This document shows, piece after piece, positions 22,746-31,864 of a DNA stretch of 64,000 nucleotides. Every line of letters starts with the position of its first letter. Within the stretch, counting starts at the first letter, position 1. The stretch lies in contig NZ_CP132911.1 in assembly GCF_036320485.1 (NCBI RefSeq), forward strand, positions 2,480,001-2,544,000, given 5' to 3'. A program made the translations under genes and the position numbers. The DNA is from Dyella sp. A6 (GTDB taxonomy: Bacteria > Pseudomonadota > Gammaproteobacteria > Xanthomonadales > Rhodanobacteraceae). Below the pieces are notes generated by a model. That model saw only the letters and a list, made by a program, of their open reading frames with translations, was not told the origin of the DNA and did no database searches.

Positions 22746-22872
22746 GAGCTAGGAGTCAGTGAAGAGATGTGAGAAGTGAGGAGTGAGAGTTGAGCAAAGA
22801 GCTTGTGGCGGAGAGGGTGAGGCATGCGAGGTGAGCTGTGTCTCTCTCACTTCTCACGCCACTCCACTCACT
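22746..22872. repeat. Interspersed spacer repeat, copy 2
   Basis: The argC-argH spacer contains GTGAGAAGTGAGGAG at 22769-22783 and the reverse complement CTCACTTCTCAC at 22846-22857. The two arms could fold into a hairpin with a loop of about 65 bases. Flanking AGGAGTCAGT and ACTCACTCCT are also inverted. The right arm reaches the last codons of argC. Copy 1 is at 9303-9407 in the opposite orientation and a shorter copy is at 33752-33795. Confidence 0.65.
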
Positions 22873-23821
22873 CCTGCCTTATCCCGGTGAGCTCGTCCAC
22901 GCCGATGGCCCGGTTGATGTTCTGCATCGCCTGGGTGGCCGCGCCCTTCAACAGATTGTCGAGGGTGGCAACGACCACCACGCGCTTGCGGTCGGCCGAC
23001 ATCACGAAGCCGCCGACTTCGGCGTGATGGCGACCGGCGATGCGGCTCACCCAGGGCGCGTCGTCCAGCACATCCACCAGCGGTTCCGCATCGTAGGCCT
23101 GACGGAAGCGCGCCAGCACGTCCTCGCGCTGCGTCTGCCGTGCGAGGTACAGGTTGGTGGTGACAGTGAGCCCGCGAAAATGCGGCGCCACATGCGGCAT
23201 GAACTCCACCGGAAGGCCGAGCTGGAATGACACTTCCTTCTCGTGCGTGTGGCCCGTCAGTGCATACGGCATCAGGTTGTCGCGCAGCTTTTCCGGGTCG
23301 TTCTTGTCCGACGGCGTGGTGCCCGCGCCGGAATAGCCGGAAACGCCGAAACATACCGGCGGCGCGGCCAGCAGGTCCTTCAGCGGCGCGATGGACAGCT
23401 GCATGGCGGTGGCGTAGCAGCCGGGGTTGCTGATGCGTCGCTCGCCGCGCCAGTGCCCGCGGGTGAGTTCGGGCAGGCCGTAGTACCAGTGCTTGTCGAA
23501 GCGGTAGTCGGCGGAGAGGTCGACGATCAACGTGTCCGGCGCAGCCGCATCGAGCGCCGCCACGTACGGCGCGGCCTTGCCATTGGGCAACGCCAGCACC
23601 ACCACGTCGGCACACTTGGCTGCCACCGCGTCAGGATCGAGGCTTTCGTAACGCAGCTCGCCTGCATAGGCATCGTTGTGTTCGCTGACACGCTGGCCGT
23701 CCAGCTCGCGCGAAGAGACGAATGCCAGCTCCAGCGCAGGGTGCCCCGCGATCAGCCGGATCAGTTCCATGCCCGTATGGCCACGTGCGCCGACGATGCC
23801 GATGGTTTTCTTGTCGCTCAT
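22868..23821 (-). CDS. argC: N-acetyl-gamma-glutamyl-phosphate reductase
   Basis: The third step of acetylated arginine synthesis. The 317-residue protein starts [17 protein letters not shown] at ATG 23819-23821, which overlaps the stop of the upstream GNAT gene in ATGA. The dinucleotide-binding GARGHTG and the catalytic cysteine in [13 protein letters not shown] are clear. The sequence follows the Xanthomonas ArgC type. The much longer open frame to 24310 is the GNAT gene read out of frame. Confidence 0.96.
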   Translation of the reverse strand: MSDKKTIGIVGARGHTGMELIRLIAGHPALELAFVSSRELDGQRVSEHNDAYAGELRYESLDPDAVAAKCADVVVLALPNGKAAPYVAALDAAAPDTLIVDLSADYRFDKHWYYGLPELTRGHWRGERRISNPGCYATAMQLSIAPLKDLLAAPPVCFGVSGYSGAGTTPSDKNDPEKLRDNLMPYALTGHTHEKEVSFQLGLPVEFMPHVAPHFRGLTVTTNLYLARQTQREDVLARFRQAYDAEPLVDVLDDAPWVSRIAGRHHAEVGGFVMSADRKRVVVVATLDNLLKGAATQAMQNINRAIGVDELTGIRQE

Positions 23822-24420
23822 GCCTTGTTGCCCTGCTCCAGCCTGAAGGCCAGGTGTCGTTTCACGGCTGGCCATTCCGATTCGATGATGGAAAACACTA
23901 CGGTGTCGCGGTAGCTGCCGTCGGGCAGCAGCCGGTGATTGCGCAGCACGCCGTCCTGCTTCGCGCCCAGCCGCTCGATCGCCGCACGACTGCGATGATT
24001 GAGCCAGTGGGTGCGCAGCTCCACCGCGATGCACCGCAACGACTCGAACGCATGCCGCAGCAGCAGTGACTTGCTTTCGGTATTCACCCCCGTGCGCTGT
24101 ACACCGGCGGCATACCAGGTATAGCCGATCTCCACCCGGCGGTCCGCCGCAGCCACGTTGCAGAAACGGGTACTGCCGACGATCTCGCCGGAGGCAAGCG
24201 AGCGCACCGCGAACGGCAGCGCCATGTCCTGCGCCTGCATTGCCAGGGCTGAATCCACGTAAGCCTCGGCGTCGTCGGGTGCCGGCACGCCGGTGAACCA
24301 CAGGTTCCACAGCGCACCATCGGCGGCGGCGTGCTGCAGCGCGGGCACGTGTTCACGTGTCAGCGGCTCCAGCCGCACGTGTCGGCCTTCAAGCGTCACG
24401 GGAGCAAGAAACATGGCCAT
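23818..24420 (-). CDS. RimJ/RimL-like GNAT acetyltransferase inside the arg operon
   Basis: A 200-residue GNAT of the RimJ/RimL type. It starts with [19 protein letters not shown], has the strand [19 protein letters not shown] and the C-terminal [16 protein letters not shown], all usual in this group. It sits between the fused NAGK/NAGS gene (3-base gap) and argC (4-base overlap). Its substrate is unknown. NAGS activity is already supplied by the C-terminal domain of the upstream fusion, so this is probably not the missing arginine enzyme. An ATG two codons in (24414) is also possible. Confidence 0.87.
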   Translation of the reverse strand: MAMFLAPVTLEGRHVRLEPLTREHVPALQHAAADGALWNLWFTGVPAPDDAEAYVDSALAMQAQDMALPFAVRSLASGEIVGSTRFCNVAAADRRVEIGYTWYAAGVQRTGVNTESKSLLLRHAFESLRCIAVELRTHWLNHRSRAAIERLGAKQDGVLRNHRLLPDGSYRDTVVFSIIESEWPAVKRHLAFRLEQGNKA

Positions 24421-24423
24421 GGC

Positions 24424-25743
24424 TCAGCCCACCAGGGTCGGCTGACGCTGCGCGCAATGCGCCACGCAGCGTGCGATGGTGTCAAAGCTGCCGTCCAGGC
24501 CATACCAGAATACCTTCCACTTCTCCTGCTTGAAGCAGCCATCCGACTCGGCGTAATAGAAGATGTTGATCTGGTTGTTGTGGCGCGAACGCCAGAACAT
24601 CTGCGGATTTTCCTCGCGCATCACCTGCCACACTGCACGCCCCAGGCCCTCGCCCTGTGCATCGTCGAGCACGGCGAACTTGTCCAGGTAAGGCAGACCA
24701 CCCTCCAGGGTGAGGATCATCGCAGTACGGTAGTTCTCGCTGACGTAGATGCGGTACGGCGTGGTCCGCTCGAAGTAGTCCGGCACCAGGGTGCGGCCGA
24801 AGCTGGACTCGATCAGCTCGCGCATGCGCGCGCGGTCGATGCCGTCCCAGCCATCGAAGCGCAACACCTTCTCGCCCCGCCGCACCAGCGTGCCCGAACC
24901 CTTGTGGGTGAACAGCTCCTTGGCCAGCTCGGAAGGCCGGGTAATCGATACCGACGAGGTCAGTGGCAGCTTGTCCAGCAGGTCGGCGATCTGCTCGATC
25001 TTCACCCGCATGCCGCCATTGATCCACGGCTGCGCCATCAGCTGGTCGTACTCGGTGCTGAGGTTGATCGAGTCGATGATCCGCCCCTGGTCGTCGAGCA
25101 GGCCACCGGTGCCGGTGAGGAACACGATCTTGTACGGCTGCAGCACGCGCACCAGTTCGTTGGCGGCGAAGTCGGCGTTGATGTTGAGCAGCTGACCTTC
25201 GTCGGTCTCGCCGATGCTGGCGATCACCGGAATCGAGTTCGCGTGCAGGCTGGCCTCGATCGGCGCGAGATTGATGCTTTCCACCTTGCCGACCATTCCC
25301 AGCGTGTCGCGATCGAGATAGCTGGCACGGAACACGCCAGAAGCCACCGAGGTGGCGCGGGTATCCATCGACTGCAGCGCCTCGACCAGCTTCAGGTTCT
25401 GCTGCTGGAACACCCTACGCACGATGCCCAGCGCCTTCGGCGAGGTCACGCGCAGACCGTTCACCGTCTGCTTCTCGATGCCGGCCGCGGCCAGCTCTTC
25501 GTCCAGCTGCGGACCGGCACCATGCAGCACGATGGGCGTCAACCCCACCTGCTGCAGGAAGGTCAGCGACGAGGCCAGGTCCTGCAGCTCGTCGCGCAGC
25601 ACCGCACCGCCCACCTTGACCACGGCGAAGCGTTTGGCGTCCACCTCGGAGAAGCGCTTGAGGTACTGCTGGATTTCCTTGGCACTGCCCATCGCCGAGA
25701 GCAGGCGCACGATGGTCTTGCGGGTGTGCTTATGCGTTTCCAC
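24424..25743 (-). CDS. argB: Bifunctional N-acetylglutamate kinase / N-acetylglutamate synthase
   Basis: A 439-residue fusion that catalyses the first two arginine steps. Residues about 30-285 are an amino-acid kinase domain, with [45 protein letters not shown] and [10 protein letters not shown]. Residues about 290-439 are a GNAT domain with [18 protein letters not shown] and [15 protein letters not shown]. This is the NAGS-K architecture known from Xanthomonas and from vertebrate-like NAGS. I set the start at GTG 25741-25743, overlapping the argE' stop by 14 bases, because the following [16 protein letters not shown] matches the family N-terminus. There is no ATG until MGSAKE. Confidence 0.93.
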   Translation of the reverse strand: METHKHTRKTIVRLLSAMGSAKEIQQYLKRFSEVDAKRFAVVKVGGAVLRDELQDLASSLTFLQQVGLTPIVLHGAGPQLDEELAAAGIEKQTVNGLRVTSPKALGIVRRVFQQQNLKLVEALQSMDTRATSVASGVFRASYLDRDTLGMVGKVESINLAPIEASLHANSIPVIASIGETDEGQLLNINADFAANELVRVLQPYKIVFLTGTGGLLDDQGRIIDSINLSTEYDQLMAQPWINGGMRVKIEQIADLLDKLPLTSSVSITRPSELAKELFTHKGSGTLVRRGEKVLRFDGWDGIDRARMRELIESSFGRTLVPDYFERTTPYRIYVSENYRTAMILTLEGGLPYLDKFAVLDDAQGEGLGRAVWQVMREENPQMFWRSRHNNQINIFYYAESDGCFKQEKWKVFWYGLDGSFDTIARCVAHCAQRQPTLVG

Positions 25744-26830
25744 TGTTGACGATCCGATAGATGATGTTTGCATAGTGTTCGAGCTGATCCAGCGCCACCC
25801 ACTCGTCGGCGGTATGCGCCTGGGCGATGTCGCCCGGTCCATAGACGAAGGCGATGTAACCGGCGGCGGAAAACAGCGCCGCCTCGGTCCAGAAGTCCAC
25901 GGCATTGCCGACCGGAATCTCCAGTTCGTCGGCAAGATCACGCGCGGCCAGCCGGCGGGCCTCGGCCGTGGCGGTATCGCCCGCCGGCAGCGAGGGCCCG
26001 CGGAAGGTTTCAGCGAACTCGGCCGGCGCCGGCTCGACCAGCGTGCGGAATCGCTCCAGCAGACCGTCCGGATGCATCGTCGGCAGCGGCCGGAAGCCGA
26101 AGCGCACCTCCGCCGTGGGCGCGATCATGTTGGCCTTGATGCCACCCTCGACGCGGCCGATGTTGAAGCGCAGGCCGGTCAGTCCGCCGAAGCGTTCGTG
26201 TGCCTGCGCGTCCACGAAATCCAGCGCCGCGTTGCCCCAGCGCACCGCCTGATGCAACGCGCTGTCGCTGGGCGTCTGCTCGCCCGAGGCGTGGCCGGCA
26301 TGGCCGGCGAAGTGCATCAGCACCGACTGGATGCCCCGGTGCGCCAGCACCGCCTCGCCCTTGGTGGGTTCGGCCACGATCACCGCGTCGTAGGCCGGCC
26401 GGTCCTTGAGGAAGCCGGCGATGCAGCGCGGGTCGTTGGCCTCCTCGTCGGTGGAGAACAACAGCGCCAGCGGGCCGTCCGTGATCTTGGCCACGGCCAG
26501 CAAGGCAGCCGCGGCACCCTTGATGTCGCAGGCACCCAGACCGATGGCGCGATCGGACGTCACCCGCAATGTGTGCGGAGCGGCACTCCAGTGCGGCGAG
26601 TCGGGCACCGTGTCCAGATGCACATTGAACAGCCGCTTCGGCTCGCCGCGCACCGCGTGCAGGGTGACCGCACCGGCACCGTAGTCGGTGACCATCACGT
26701 CGAAGTCCGGCAACTGCGCGCGGATGTAGTCGAAGATGCCGCCGGTACCGATCTCGCGTGGCGGGTTGCGCGTGTCGAAACCGACCAGCGCCTCGAGATG
26801 TTCCAGGGTGGATTGCAATAACGGATTCAT
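25730..26830 (-). CDS. argE': N-acetylcitrulline deacetylase (ArgE-like, M20 family)
   Basis: A 366-residue M20 metallopeptidase-fold deacetylase. The zinc site is visible in [25 protein letters not shown] and EPTKGEAV. In Xanthomonas the equivalent enzyme removes acetate from N-acetylcitrulline, not from N-acetylornithine, and the presence here of an acetylornithine carbamoyltransferase means the same role is likely. The length matches the Xanthomonas enzyme. The ATG at 26828-26830 overlaps the GNAT stop in ATGA. Confidence 0.92.
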   Translation of the reverse strand: MNPLLQSTLEHLEALVGFDTRNPPREIGTGGIFDYIRAQLPDFDVMVTDYGAGAVTLHAVRGEPKRLFNVHLDTVPDSPHWSAAPHTLRVTSDRAIGLGACDIKGAAAALLAVAKITDGPLALLFSTDEEANDPRCIAGFLKDRPAYDAVIVAEPTKGEAVLAHRGIQSVLMHFAGHAGHASGEQTPSDSALHQAVRWGNAALDFVDAQAHERFGGLTGLRFNIGRVEGGIKANMIAPTAEVRFGFRPLPTMHPDGLLERFRTLVEPAPAEFAETFRGPSLPAGDTATAEARRLAARDLADELEIPVGNAVDFWTEAALFSAAGYIAFVYGPGDIAQAHTADEWVALDQLEHYANIIYRIVNSGNA

Positions 26831-27282
26831 GGCCTGCCTGGCGTTCGTGTGTAAACGTCCGGATCGAGTCTTTCCATCATGTTCTGCGGTCGTGCGGGAG
26901 CCGTGAAACCGAAGCGCGCGTACAGCCCATGCGCATCGCTGGTAGCCAGATTGAACCGGCGCAACCCCTGCAGCTGCTGGTGTGCCATTACCGCCGCGAC
27001 CAGCGTCTTGGCATGACCGTGTCCGCGGTGCTCCGGCAGCACGAACACATCCGCCAGATAGCCGAACGTGGCACCGTCGGTGACCACCCGCGCGAACGCC
27101 ACCTGAGCCCCGTCGAGGTAGCCACCGAAGCACAGCGACCCGGCGATGGCCTGCTCCACCGTCGTGCGCGGAATGCCTCGACACCAGTAGGCCTCGGTGG
27201 CAAGGAAGCGATGGATCTGCTCCACGTCCAGCGCGTCCTTGTCGGTGCTTACATGCAGGGCTGCGTCGCTCATGACGACCAC
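26827..27282 (-). CDS. GNAT acetyltransferase between argG and argE'
   Basis: A 151-residue GNAT of the YitH/Gcn5 type. It has YLADVFVLPEHRGHGHAKTLV, where the acetyl-CoA loop is RGHGHA, and closes with LYARFGFTAP followed by NMMERLDPD. It overlaps argE' by 4 bases, so it is part of the arginine transcript. A GNAT in this position is also seen in Xanthomonas arginine loci as I recall them. Its substrate is not known. The start may be the ATG at 27282 or the one at 27273. Confidence 0.88.
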   Translation of the reverse strand: MVVMSDAALHVSTDKDALDVEQIHRFLATEAYWCRGIPRTTVEQAIAGSLCFGGYLDGAQVAFARVVTDGATFGYLADVFVLPEHRGHGHAKTLVAAVMAHQQLQGLRRFNLATSDAHGLYARFGFTAPARPQNMMERLDPDVYTRTPGRP

Positions 27283-27426
27283 ATGCAGGCGTCGACGGGC
27301 ACAGACCAGCTTTGGCTGTTGTACGCCTCGAACTGCCTGTTCACGGGAGCGATGATGTCGGACATGCGCGGTCTCGTTTCCTGTGCGTGCAAGGGCGGTG
27401 GGTCTCAGCCCGACCGCCCCGGCAAC

Positions 27427-28620
27427 TCAGCGGTTGACCTCGGCCCACAGCGTGCTGCTCATGCCGAACAGCTTGATGAAGCCCTCGGCCTCCTCCACGC
27501 CCCAGTCGGCCGACTGCGCGTAGGTAGCGCCCTTGGCGTTGAGAATATGCGGCGAGCGGATCTCCACCGCAGTGACCTGGGCACCCGAAGTCTCCAGCAC
27601 CACTTCGCCGTTGACCTGCGCCTGGCTGGAGGCGAGGAAGGCTTCCAGGTCGGTCTTCACCGGATCGTGGAAGAAGCCTTCGTAGACCACCTCGACCCAC
27701 TTGCGCGCCACATCCGGCTTGAAGCGGTTCTGCTGCTTGGTCAGCACCGCCTCTTCCAGCGCACGGTGCGCGGCCAGCAGCGAGACCAGGCCAGGCGCTT
27801 CATACACGATGCGGCCCTTGAGGCCGATGGTGGTGTCGCCGGTGTACATGCCGCGACCCACGCCGTACGGTGCGAACAACGCATTGAGTTTGGCCAGGAT
27901 CGCCGCGCCCGGCAGCGTCTCGCCGTTGAGCGACACCGCCTCGCCCTTCTCGAAGCCCAGCGTGACCTGCAGCTTTTCGGACGGCCATTCGGCGCGCGGC
28001 TTGCACCAGCCACGGGCACCCTCGCCCGGCGCCTTCCAGTGGTCGATCTCGCCACCGGACAGGGTCACGCCCAGCAGGTTCTCGTTGATGGTGTAGCTCT
28101 TCTGCTTGGCGCGCACCTCGAAGCCACGCTCTTCCAGGTAAGCCTGTTCGTAGGCGCGGGTCTGGGTGTGTTCCTTCTGGATCTCGCGGATCGGCGCCAC
28201 GATCAGGTAGTCGCCCAGCGCCTTCACCGCCAGGTCAAAGCGCACCTGGTCGTTGCCCATGCCGGTGCAGCCGTGGGCGATCGCCCTGGTGCCCAGTTCG
28301 TTGGCGCGTGCAATGGCGGCGTCGACGATCAGGTAACGGTCCGAGACCAGCAGCGGATACTGTCCCTGGTAGCCCTCGCCTGCCCACACGAAAGGCTTCA
28401 CGAAGCCATTCCAGATGGCCGGACCGCCGTCCACCGTCCGGTGGCTGGCCACACCCAGCTCGGCCGCGCGTGCCTCGATGTAGGCGCGCTCGTCGGCATC
28501 CACGCCGCCGGTGTCGGCAAACACGGTGTGCACGGCCCAGCCGCGTTCTTTCAGGTACGGAATGCAGAAGCTGGTGTCGAGGCCACCGGAGAAGGCGAGA
28601 ACGATGTCTTTCTGGCTCAT
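27427..28620 (-). CDS. argG: Argininosuccinate synthase
   Basis: This enzyme joins citrulline and aspartate using ATP. The 397-residue protein begins [18 protein letters not shown] with the PP-loop AFSGGLDTS, and includes [15 protein letters not shown] and the C-terminal tetramer region. I chose ATG 28618-28620 because the motif follows directly; the frame continues upstream without a better start. A spacer of 144 bases separates it from the GNAT gene downstream, in which I see no feature I can support. Confidence 0.96.
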   Translation of the reverse strand: MSQKDIVLAFSGGLDTSFCIPYLKERGWAVHTVFADTGGVDADERAYIEARAAELGVASHRTVDGGPAIWNGFVKPFVWAGEGYQGQYPLLVSDRYLIVDAAIARANELGTRAIAHGCTGMGNDQVRFDLAVKALGDYLIVAPIREIQKEHTQTRAYEQAYLEERGFEVRAKQKSYTINENLLGVTLSGGEIDHWKAPGEGARGWCKPRAEWPSEKLQVTLGFEKGEAVSLNGETLPGAAILAKLNALFAPYGVGRGMYTGDTTIGLKGRIVYEAPGLVSLLAAHRALEEAVLTKQQNRFKPDVARKWVEVVYEGFFHDPVKTDLEAFLASSQAQVNGEVVLETSGAQVTAVEIRSPHILNAKGATYAQSADWGVEEAEGFIKLFGMSSTLWAEVNR

Positions 28621-28651
28621 GATGAAAAGATCCTGGGGCGAAGGTGGACGG

Positions 28652-29125
28652 TCAATCGGAAGCAACGACGGTGCGCGGCTCGCAGCGCACCGGGAAATTC
28701 ACGGAATTGGCGATGAAACAGGCCTGGTGTGCCGCCTCGTGGGCGGCCTCGGCTTTGGCCGGATCGCTGGCCGCGGCGATGGTGACGACGGGACGCAGCA
28801 CCACTTCGGTGAAGTGACCGCCATCGCCTTCGGTCAGCATCGTGCCTTCGGCGTTGTCGCGATAATCGATGACCACCACGCCGGCCACCGTCGCCATGTG
28901 CAGGTAGGCCAGCATGTGGCAGCTGGACAGCGCAGCCACCAGCATGTCCTCGGGGTTGTGACGGGTAGCGTCGCCGCGGAAGGTGGGGTCGGACGAAGCA
29001 GCCAGCTCGGGCTTGCCGGGCACCCGGATCACGTGATTGCGGCTGTAGCTGCGGTAACCGTCGGTGCCGGTGCCGCGGTTGCCGGTCCAGACCACGTCGA
29101 CGAGATAGCGATGCGGACGATTCAT
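28652..29125 (-). CDS. OsmC-family peroxiredoxin-like protein
   Basis: A 157-residue OsmC/Ohr-fold protein. The two reactive cysteines are in [12 protein letters not shown] and NFPVRCEP, and the conserved Arg/Glu region lies in [10 protein letters not shown]. OsmC proteins reduce organic hydroperoxides. The start at 29125 overlaps the stop of the PaiB-like gene in ATGA, and argG follows 31 bases downstream. It therefore sits inside the arginine operon, between argF' and argG. Confidence 0.92.
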   Translation of the reverse strand: MNRPHRYLVDVVWTGNRGTGTDGYRSYSRNHVIRVPGKPELAASSDPTFRGDATRHNPEDMLVAALSSCHMLAYLHMATVAGVVVIDYRDNAEGTMLTEGDGGHFTEVVLRPVVTIAAASDPAKAEAAHEAAHQACFIANSVNFPVRCEPRTVVASD

Positions 29126-29745
29126 GTGCGCGAGGCCTCCTGGGCCTGCATCAGCGCAGCCAGCGTCAGGTCGCCACCCTGCGCGCGGCGGTGCAGGCCG
29201 GCAATCACACCGGCACGATTGGCCGCCGGGTGGTTCTGACTGAGCTTGAACTTGCCTTCGACACGCTCGATGCCGATCTCGATGCCGGCGATGGCCCCGA
29301 GCATCTTGCGCACATGATCGGCCGGTGCATCGGCCACCTGCCAGGGCGACGGTTCGGTGGCCTCGAAACGATCGGTCAGCCGATCGAGCAACCGGCGCAG
29401 CCATGCCGCATCGTGAACCACACGCATGCGGCCATAGACGTGCACCACAGCGTAATTCCAGGTCGGCACCTCGCGCCCGGTTTCCTGCTTGCTGGGGTAC
29501 CAGTTCGGGCTGACGTAAGCCTGCGGGCCATGGAACAGCGCCACCACCTCGGCGCCATCCATCGCGGCCAGTTCGTTGCCGCGCGCCACGTGGCCGTGCA
29601 GCAGCCCGTCCTGCCGCAGCATGGGCATGTGGTTCACCACGACGCCGGCCGCGGCCGGCACCAGCAGCGTGGCGAACGGGTGTGCATCGATCAGCCCCAG
29701 CAAGGCGTCATCGCGTTGCTCGACAAAGTGCCCGGGAAGGTACAT
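29122..29745 (-). CDS. PaiB-like FMN-binding regulator
   Basis: A 207-residue protein of the PaiB family (FMN-binding split-barrel). The N-terminus MYLPGHFVEQRDDAL, the region YVSPNWYPSKQETGREVPTWNY (broken here as YVSPNWY, SKQETG and VPTWNY) and the C-terminal KFKLSQNHPAANRAGV are typical. In Bacillus PaiB affects sporulation and protease genes, but the biochemical role of the family is unclear. It lies 10 bases after argF' and overlaps the OsmC gene. Confidence 0.9.
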   Translation of the reverse strand: MYLPGHFVEQRDDALLGLIDAHPFATLLVPAAAGVVVNHMPMLRQDGLLHGHVARGNELAAMDGAEVVALFHGPQAYVSPNWYPSKQETGREVPTWNYAVVHVYGRMRVVHDAAWLRRLLDRLTDRFEATEPSPWQVADAPADHVRKMLGAIAGIEIGIERVEGKFKLSQNHPAANRAGVIAGLHRRAQGGDLTLAALMQAQEASRT

Positions 29746-29755
29746 GGCTGCGTGC

Positions 29756-30763
29756 TCAGCCCTGCCCGATCAGCGAGGCCATCACCGCCTTCTGCACGTG
29801 CAGGCGGTTTTCCGCTTCGTCGATGGCGATGCATGCGGGTGAATCCATCACCGCGTCGGTGGCCTTGATGTTCCGGCGCAGCGGCAGGCAATGACTGAAC
29901 AAGCCGTTGTCGGTCAGCGCCATCTTCGCCTCGTCGACGATGAAATGCTTGTTGGCCTCGCGGATCGGCTTTTCCTTCTCCCACTGGCCGAAGTACGGCA
30001 GCGCGCCCCAGCTCTTGGCATAGACCACGTGGGCCCCGGAATAGGCCTCCTCGATATCGTGGCTGACCTTGAGCGAGCCGCCGTTGGCCTGAGCGTTCTC
30101 GTAGCCGGCCTGCATGTAGCGCTCGTCCAGCACGTAGTCGGGCGTGGGGCACAGCAGGGTCACGTCCATGCCCATCTTGGTCGCGATCAGCAGCGCCGAG
30201 TTGGCCACGGCGGTGTTGAGCGGCTTGGGGTGATAGGTCCAGGTCAGCACGTACTTCCTGTTCTGCAGGCTGCCCAGGTGCTCCTTCAGCGCCAGCGCGT
30301 GAGCCAGTTCCTGGCAGGGATGGGTGATCGTCTCCATGTTGATCACCGGCACGGTGGCATGCCGGGCAAAGGCCTTGATCACCTTGTCCTCGCGATCCAC
30401 CGACCAGTCCTGGAACTTGGGAAACGCGCGCACCGCGATCAGGTCCACATAGCGGCTCAGCACCCGGGCCACTTCGGCGATGTGCTCTTCGGCCTCGCCA
30501 TCCATCACCACGCCTGGCTCGAACTCGATCGGCCACGCGTCCTTGCCCGGCGACAACACGATGGCATGACCACCCAGGTGGAACGCGCCCAACTCGAAAC
30601 TGGTGCGGGTACGCATCGACGGATTGAAGAACAGCAGCGCGATCGACTTGCCGCCCAGTTGCTGGCCGCGCGGCGAACGCTTGAAGGCGGCAGCCTGTTC
30701 CAGCAGCGCATCGATCTCGGCACGGCTGTAGTCCTGGGTGGTGAGGAAATGGCGGATGGTCAT
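29756..30763 (-). CDS. argF': N-acetylornithine carbamoyltransferase
   Basis: A 335-residue transcarbamylase. The carbamoyl-phosphate loop is SMRTRTSFELGAF, and HPCQELAHALAL is present. It differs from ordinary ornithine transcarbamylase by the proline-rich TWTYHPKPLNTAVANS and by HCLPLRRNIKATD, with Lys300 corresponding to the carboxylated lysine of the Xanthomonas campestris enzyme. Those features define the acetylornithine-specific form, which makes N-acetylcitrulline. It is the first gene of the block and is preceded at about 100 bases by a terminator hairpin. Confidence 0.95.
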   Translation of the reverse strand: MTIRHFLTTQDYSRAEIDALLEQAAAFKRSPRGQQLGGKSIALLFFNPSMRTRTSFELGAFHLGGHAIVLSPGKDAWPIEFEPGVVMDGEAEEHIAEVARVLSRYVDLIAVRAFPKFQDWSVDREDKVIKAFARHATVPVINMETITHPCQELAHALALKEHLGSLQNRKYVLTWTYHPKPLNTAVANSALLIATKMGMDVTLLCPTPDYVLDERYMQAGYENAQANGGSLKVSHDIEEAYSGAHVVYAKSWGALPYFGQWEKEKPIREANKHFIVDEAKMALTDNGLFSHCLPLRRNIKATDAVMDSPACIAIDEAENRLHVQKAVMASLIGQG

Positions 30764-30866
30764 GGGTCGAATCGCCTTCAGTGAAATCGCTGCTGGTGAG
30801 TGGTCCGGTCATGCCTGGCCGGCGTGCGGTTCTAGGATGAAGCTGGATGAAACGGATTCCGGAAAC

Positions 30867-30896
30867 AAAAAAACCCGGCATGCCTGCCGGGTTTTT
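30867..30896 (-). terminator. Bidirectional intrinsic terminator upstream of argF'
   Basis: CCCGGCA at 30874-30880 and TGCCGGG at 30885-30891 form the stem. It is flanked by seven A on one side and five T on the other, which extend the stem and provide a T-run on each strand. The stronger run serves minus-strand transcripts arriving from above 30900, insulating argF' from them. Confidence 0.8.
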
Positions 30897-30926
30897 CGTC
30901 GATACATGTGAAATGCGTGCGACAGC

Positions 30927-31031
30927 CTACCCGGCCGGATGTTCATCCAGCGGTCGGCGCGCACGCGACGTCATGCCAGCGGCCATGCGGGCGCTGGTGA
31001 GCACGGTAGCGGTATAGACGGCTGAAGACAT
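30927..31031 (-). CDS. Possible 34-residue small protein in a 397-base gap
   Basis: The gap between argF' and the glycine-zipper gene holds no large gene. One minus-strand frame from ATG 31029-31031 to TAG 30927-30929 encodes 34 residues beginning MSSAVYTATVLTSARM, with GGAA about 7 bases upstream. It lies between two hairpins (30867-30896 and 31131-31154), as an independent short transcript would. The product is basic with a weak hydrophobic start. It may equally be an untranslated RNA or nothing. Confidence 0.22.
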   Translation of the reverse strand: MSSAVYTATVLTSARMAAGMTSRARRPLDEHPAG

Positions 31032-31130
31032 GGTCGTTCCGGGTGGCAGAACCTGCATCATGACGTGAAATACGCTGCCTTGCAACATGCCAGCGGGGCG
31101 AGGCGTGCATGGTTCGGTCCGCGCATGCGG

Positions 31131-31154
31131 AAGCGCCGCCCGGAGGCGGCGCTT
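31131..31154 (-). terminator. Hairpin after the glycine-zipper gene
   Basis: AAGCGCCGCC and GGCGGCGCTT form a perfect 10-base stem around a 4-base loop, starting 7 bases past the stop codon at 31161. It lacks a T-run. Confidence 0.6.
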
Positions 31155-31160
31155 GGCAGT

Positions 31161-31694
31161 TCAGTCGGCGGGGGTCACGCTGACCCGTACACGCAGGCGG
31201 TCGCCCGGGTCGTAGCTCAGGCGCGACATGTATACGTCGCCCCGGTAGCGGTATTCCACGTCGTAACCGACGATCTGGCGCTGCTCGCTGACCGTGTTGA
31301 CCTGCTGGCACTCGGTCTGGGTGCTCTCGTAGCTGCCGCCATGGTCGGACACATGGTTGCCCACGGCACCACCGGCTACCGCGCCCGCCACTGTCGCGGC
31401 AACGCGACCGTCGCCCCTGCCGATGGTGTGACCAAGCACGCCGCCGACCACCGCACCCAGCAGGGTACTGGCGGTGCTGTTGCCGGGATCCTGGCGGACC
31501 ACCGGCTGCTGGTAGCACTGCTGGCTCGGCATGTTGGTGCGGGTGACTGCGTAGACCGGGTCGACCCGCAATACGTTGGCCCAACCGTAGTGGGCATTGT
31601 CTCCGGCATCCTGGTTCGCATAGCGCGCATCCTGCGCCGACGCTGTCGTGGCAACGAGTGCCAGCACCAGCGCCGATAGCCAAATTTTGCTCAT
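31161..31694 (-). CDS. Exported glycine-zipper 2TM (SlyB-like) protein
   Basis: A 177-residue protein with a signal peptide of about 20 residues (LALVATTASA-QD). The middle carries the glycine-zipper motif LLGAVVGGVLGHTIGRG and VAGAVAGGAVGNHV (about residues 78-112), the hallmark of the SlyB/YMGG-like 2TM group found in the outer membrane or periplasm. No lipobox cysteine follows the signal peptide, so it is not a typical lipoprotein. The mature protein has two cysteines, in SQQCYQQ and TECQQV. Its start is 170 bases from cysS, which is divergent. Confidence 0.85.
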   Translation of the reverse strand: MSKIWLSALVLALVATTASAQDARYANQDAGDNAHYGWANVLRVDPVYAVTRTNMPSQQCYQQPVVRQDPGNSTASTLLGAVVGGVLGHTIGRGDGRVAATVAGAVAGGAVGNHVSDHGGSYESTQTECQQVNTVSEQRQIVGYDVEYRYRGDVYMSRLSYDPGDRLRVRVSVTPAD

Positions 31695-31810
31695 TGCAAA
31701 CTCCAATCGGGGATATTGGGAACGCTTTTGCGCGCTTCTGTCCGAATTGCAGCAAACCCACGCTGAATCGAGGCTTAGAAATGCCGTCCGCCCGCAGTAA
31801 CGCGGCAGCT

Positions 31811-31819
31811 TGTTAAGAT
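31811..31819 (+). promoter_or_regulatory. Possible extended -10 for cysS
   Basis: TGTTAAGAT at 31811-31819 matches an extended -10 (TG-n-TAAGAT) about 45 bases before the cysS ATG. I see no good -35. Confidence 0.3.
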
Positions 31820-31864
31820 GCTGGACCGCTTTCCGCGCCCCCGCCCTCCTTTCGACGCACGCCG

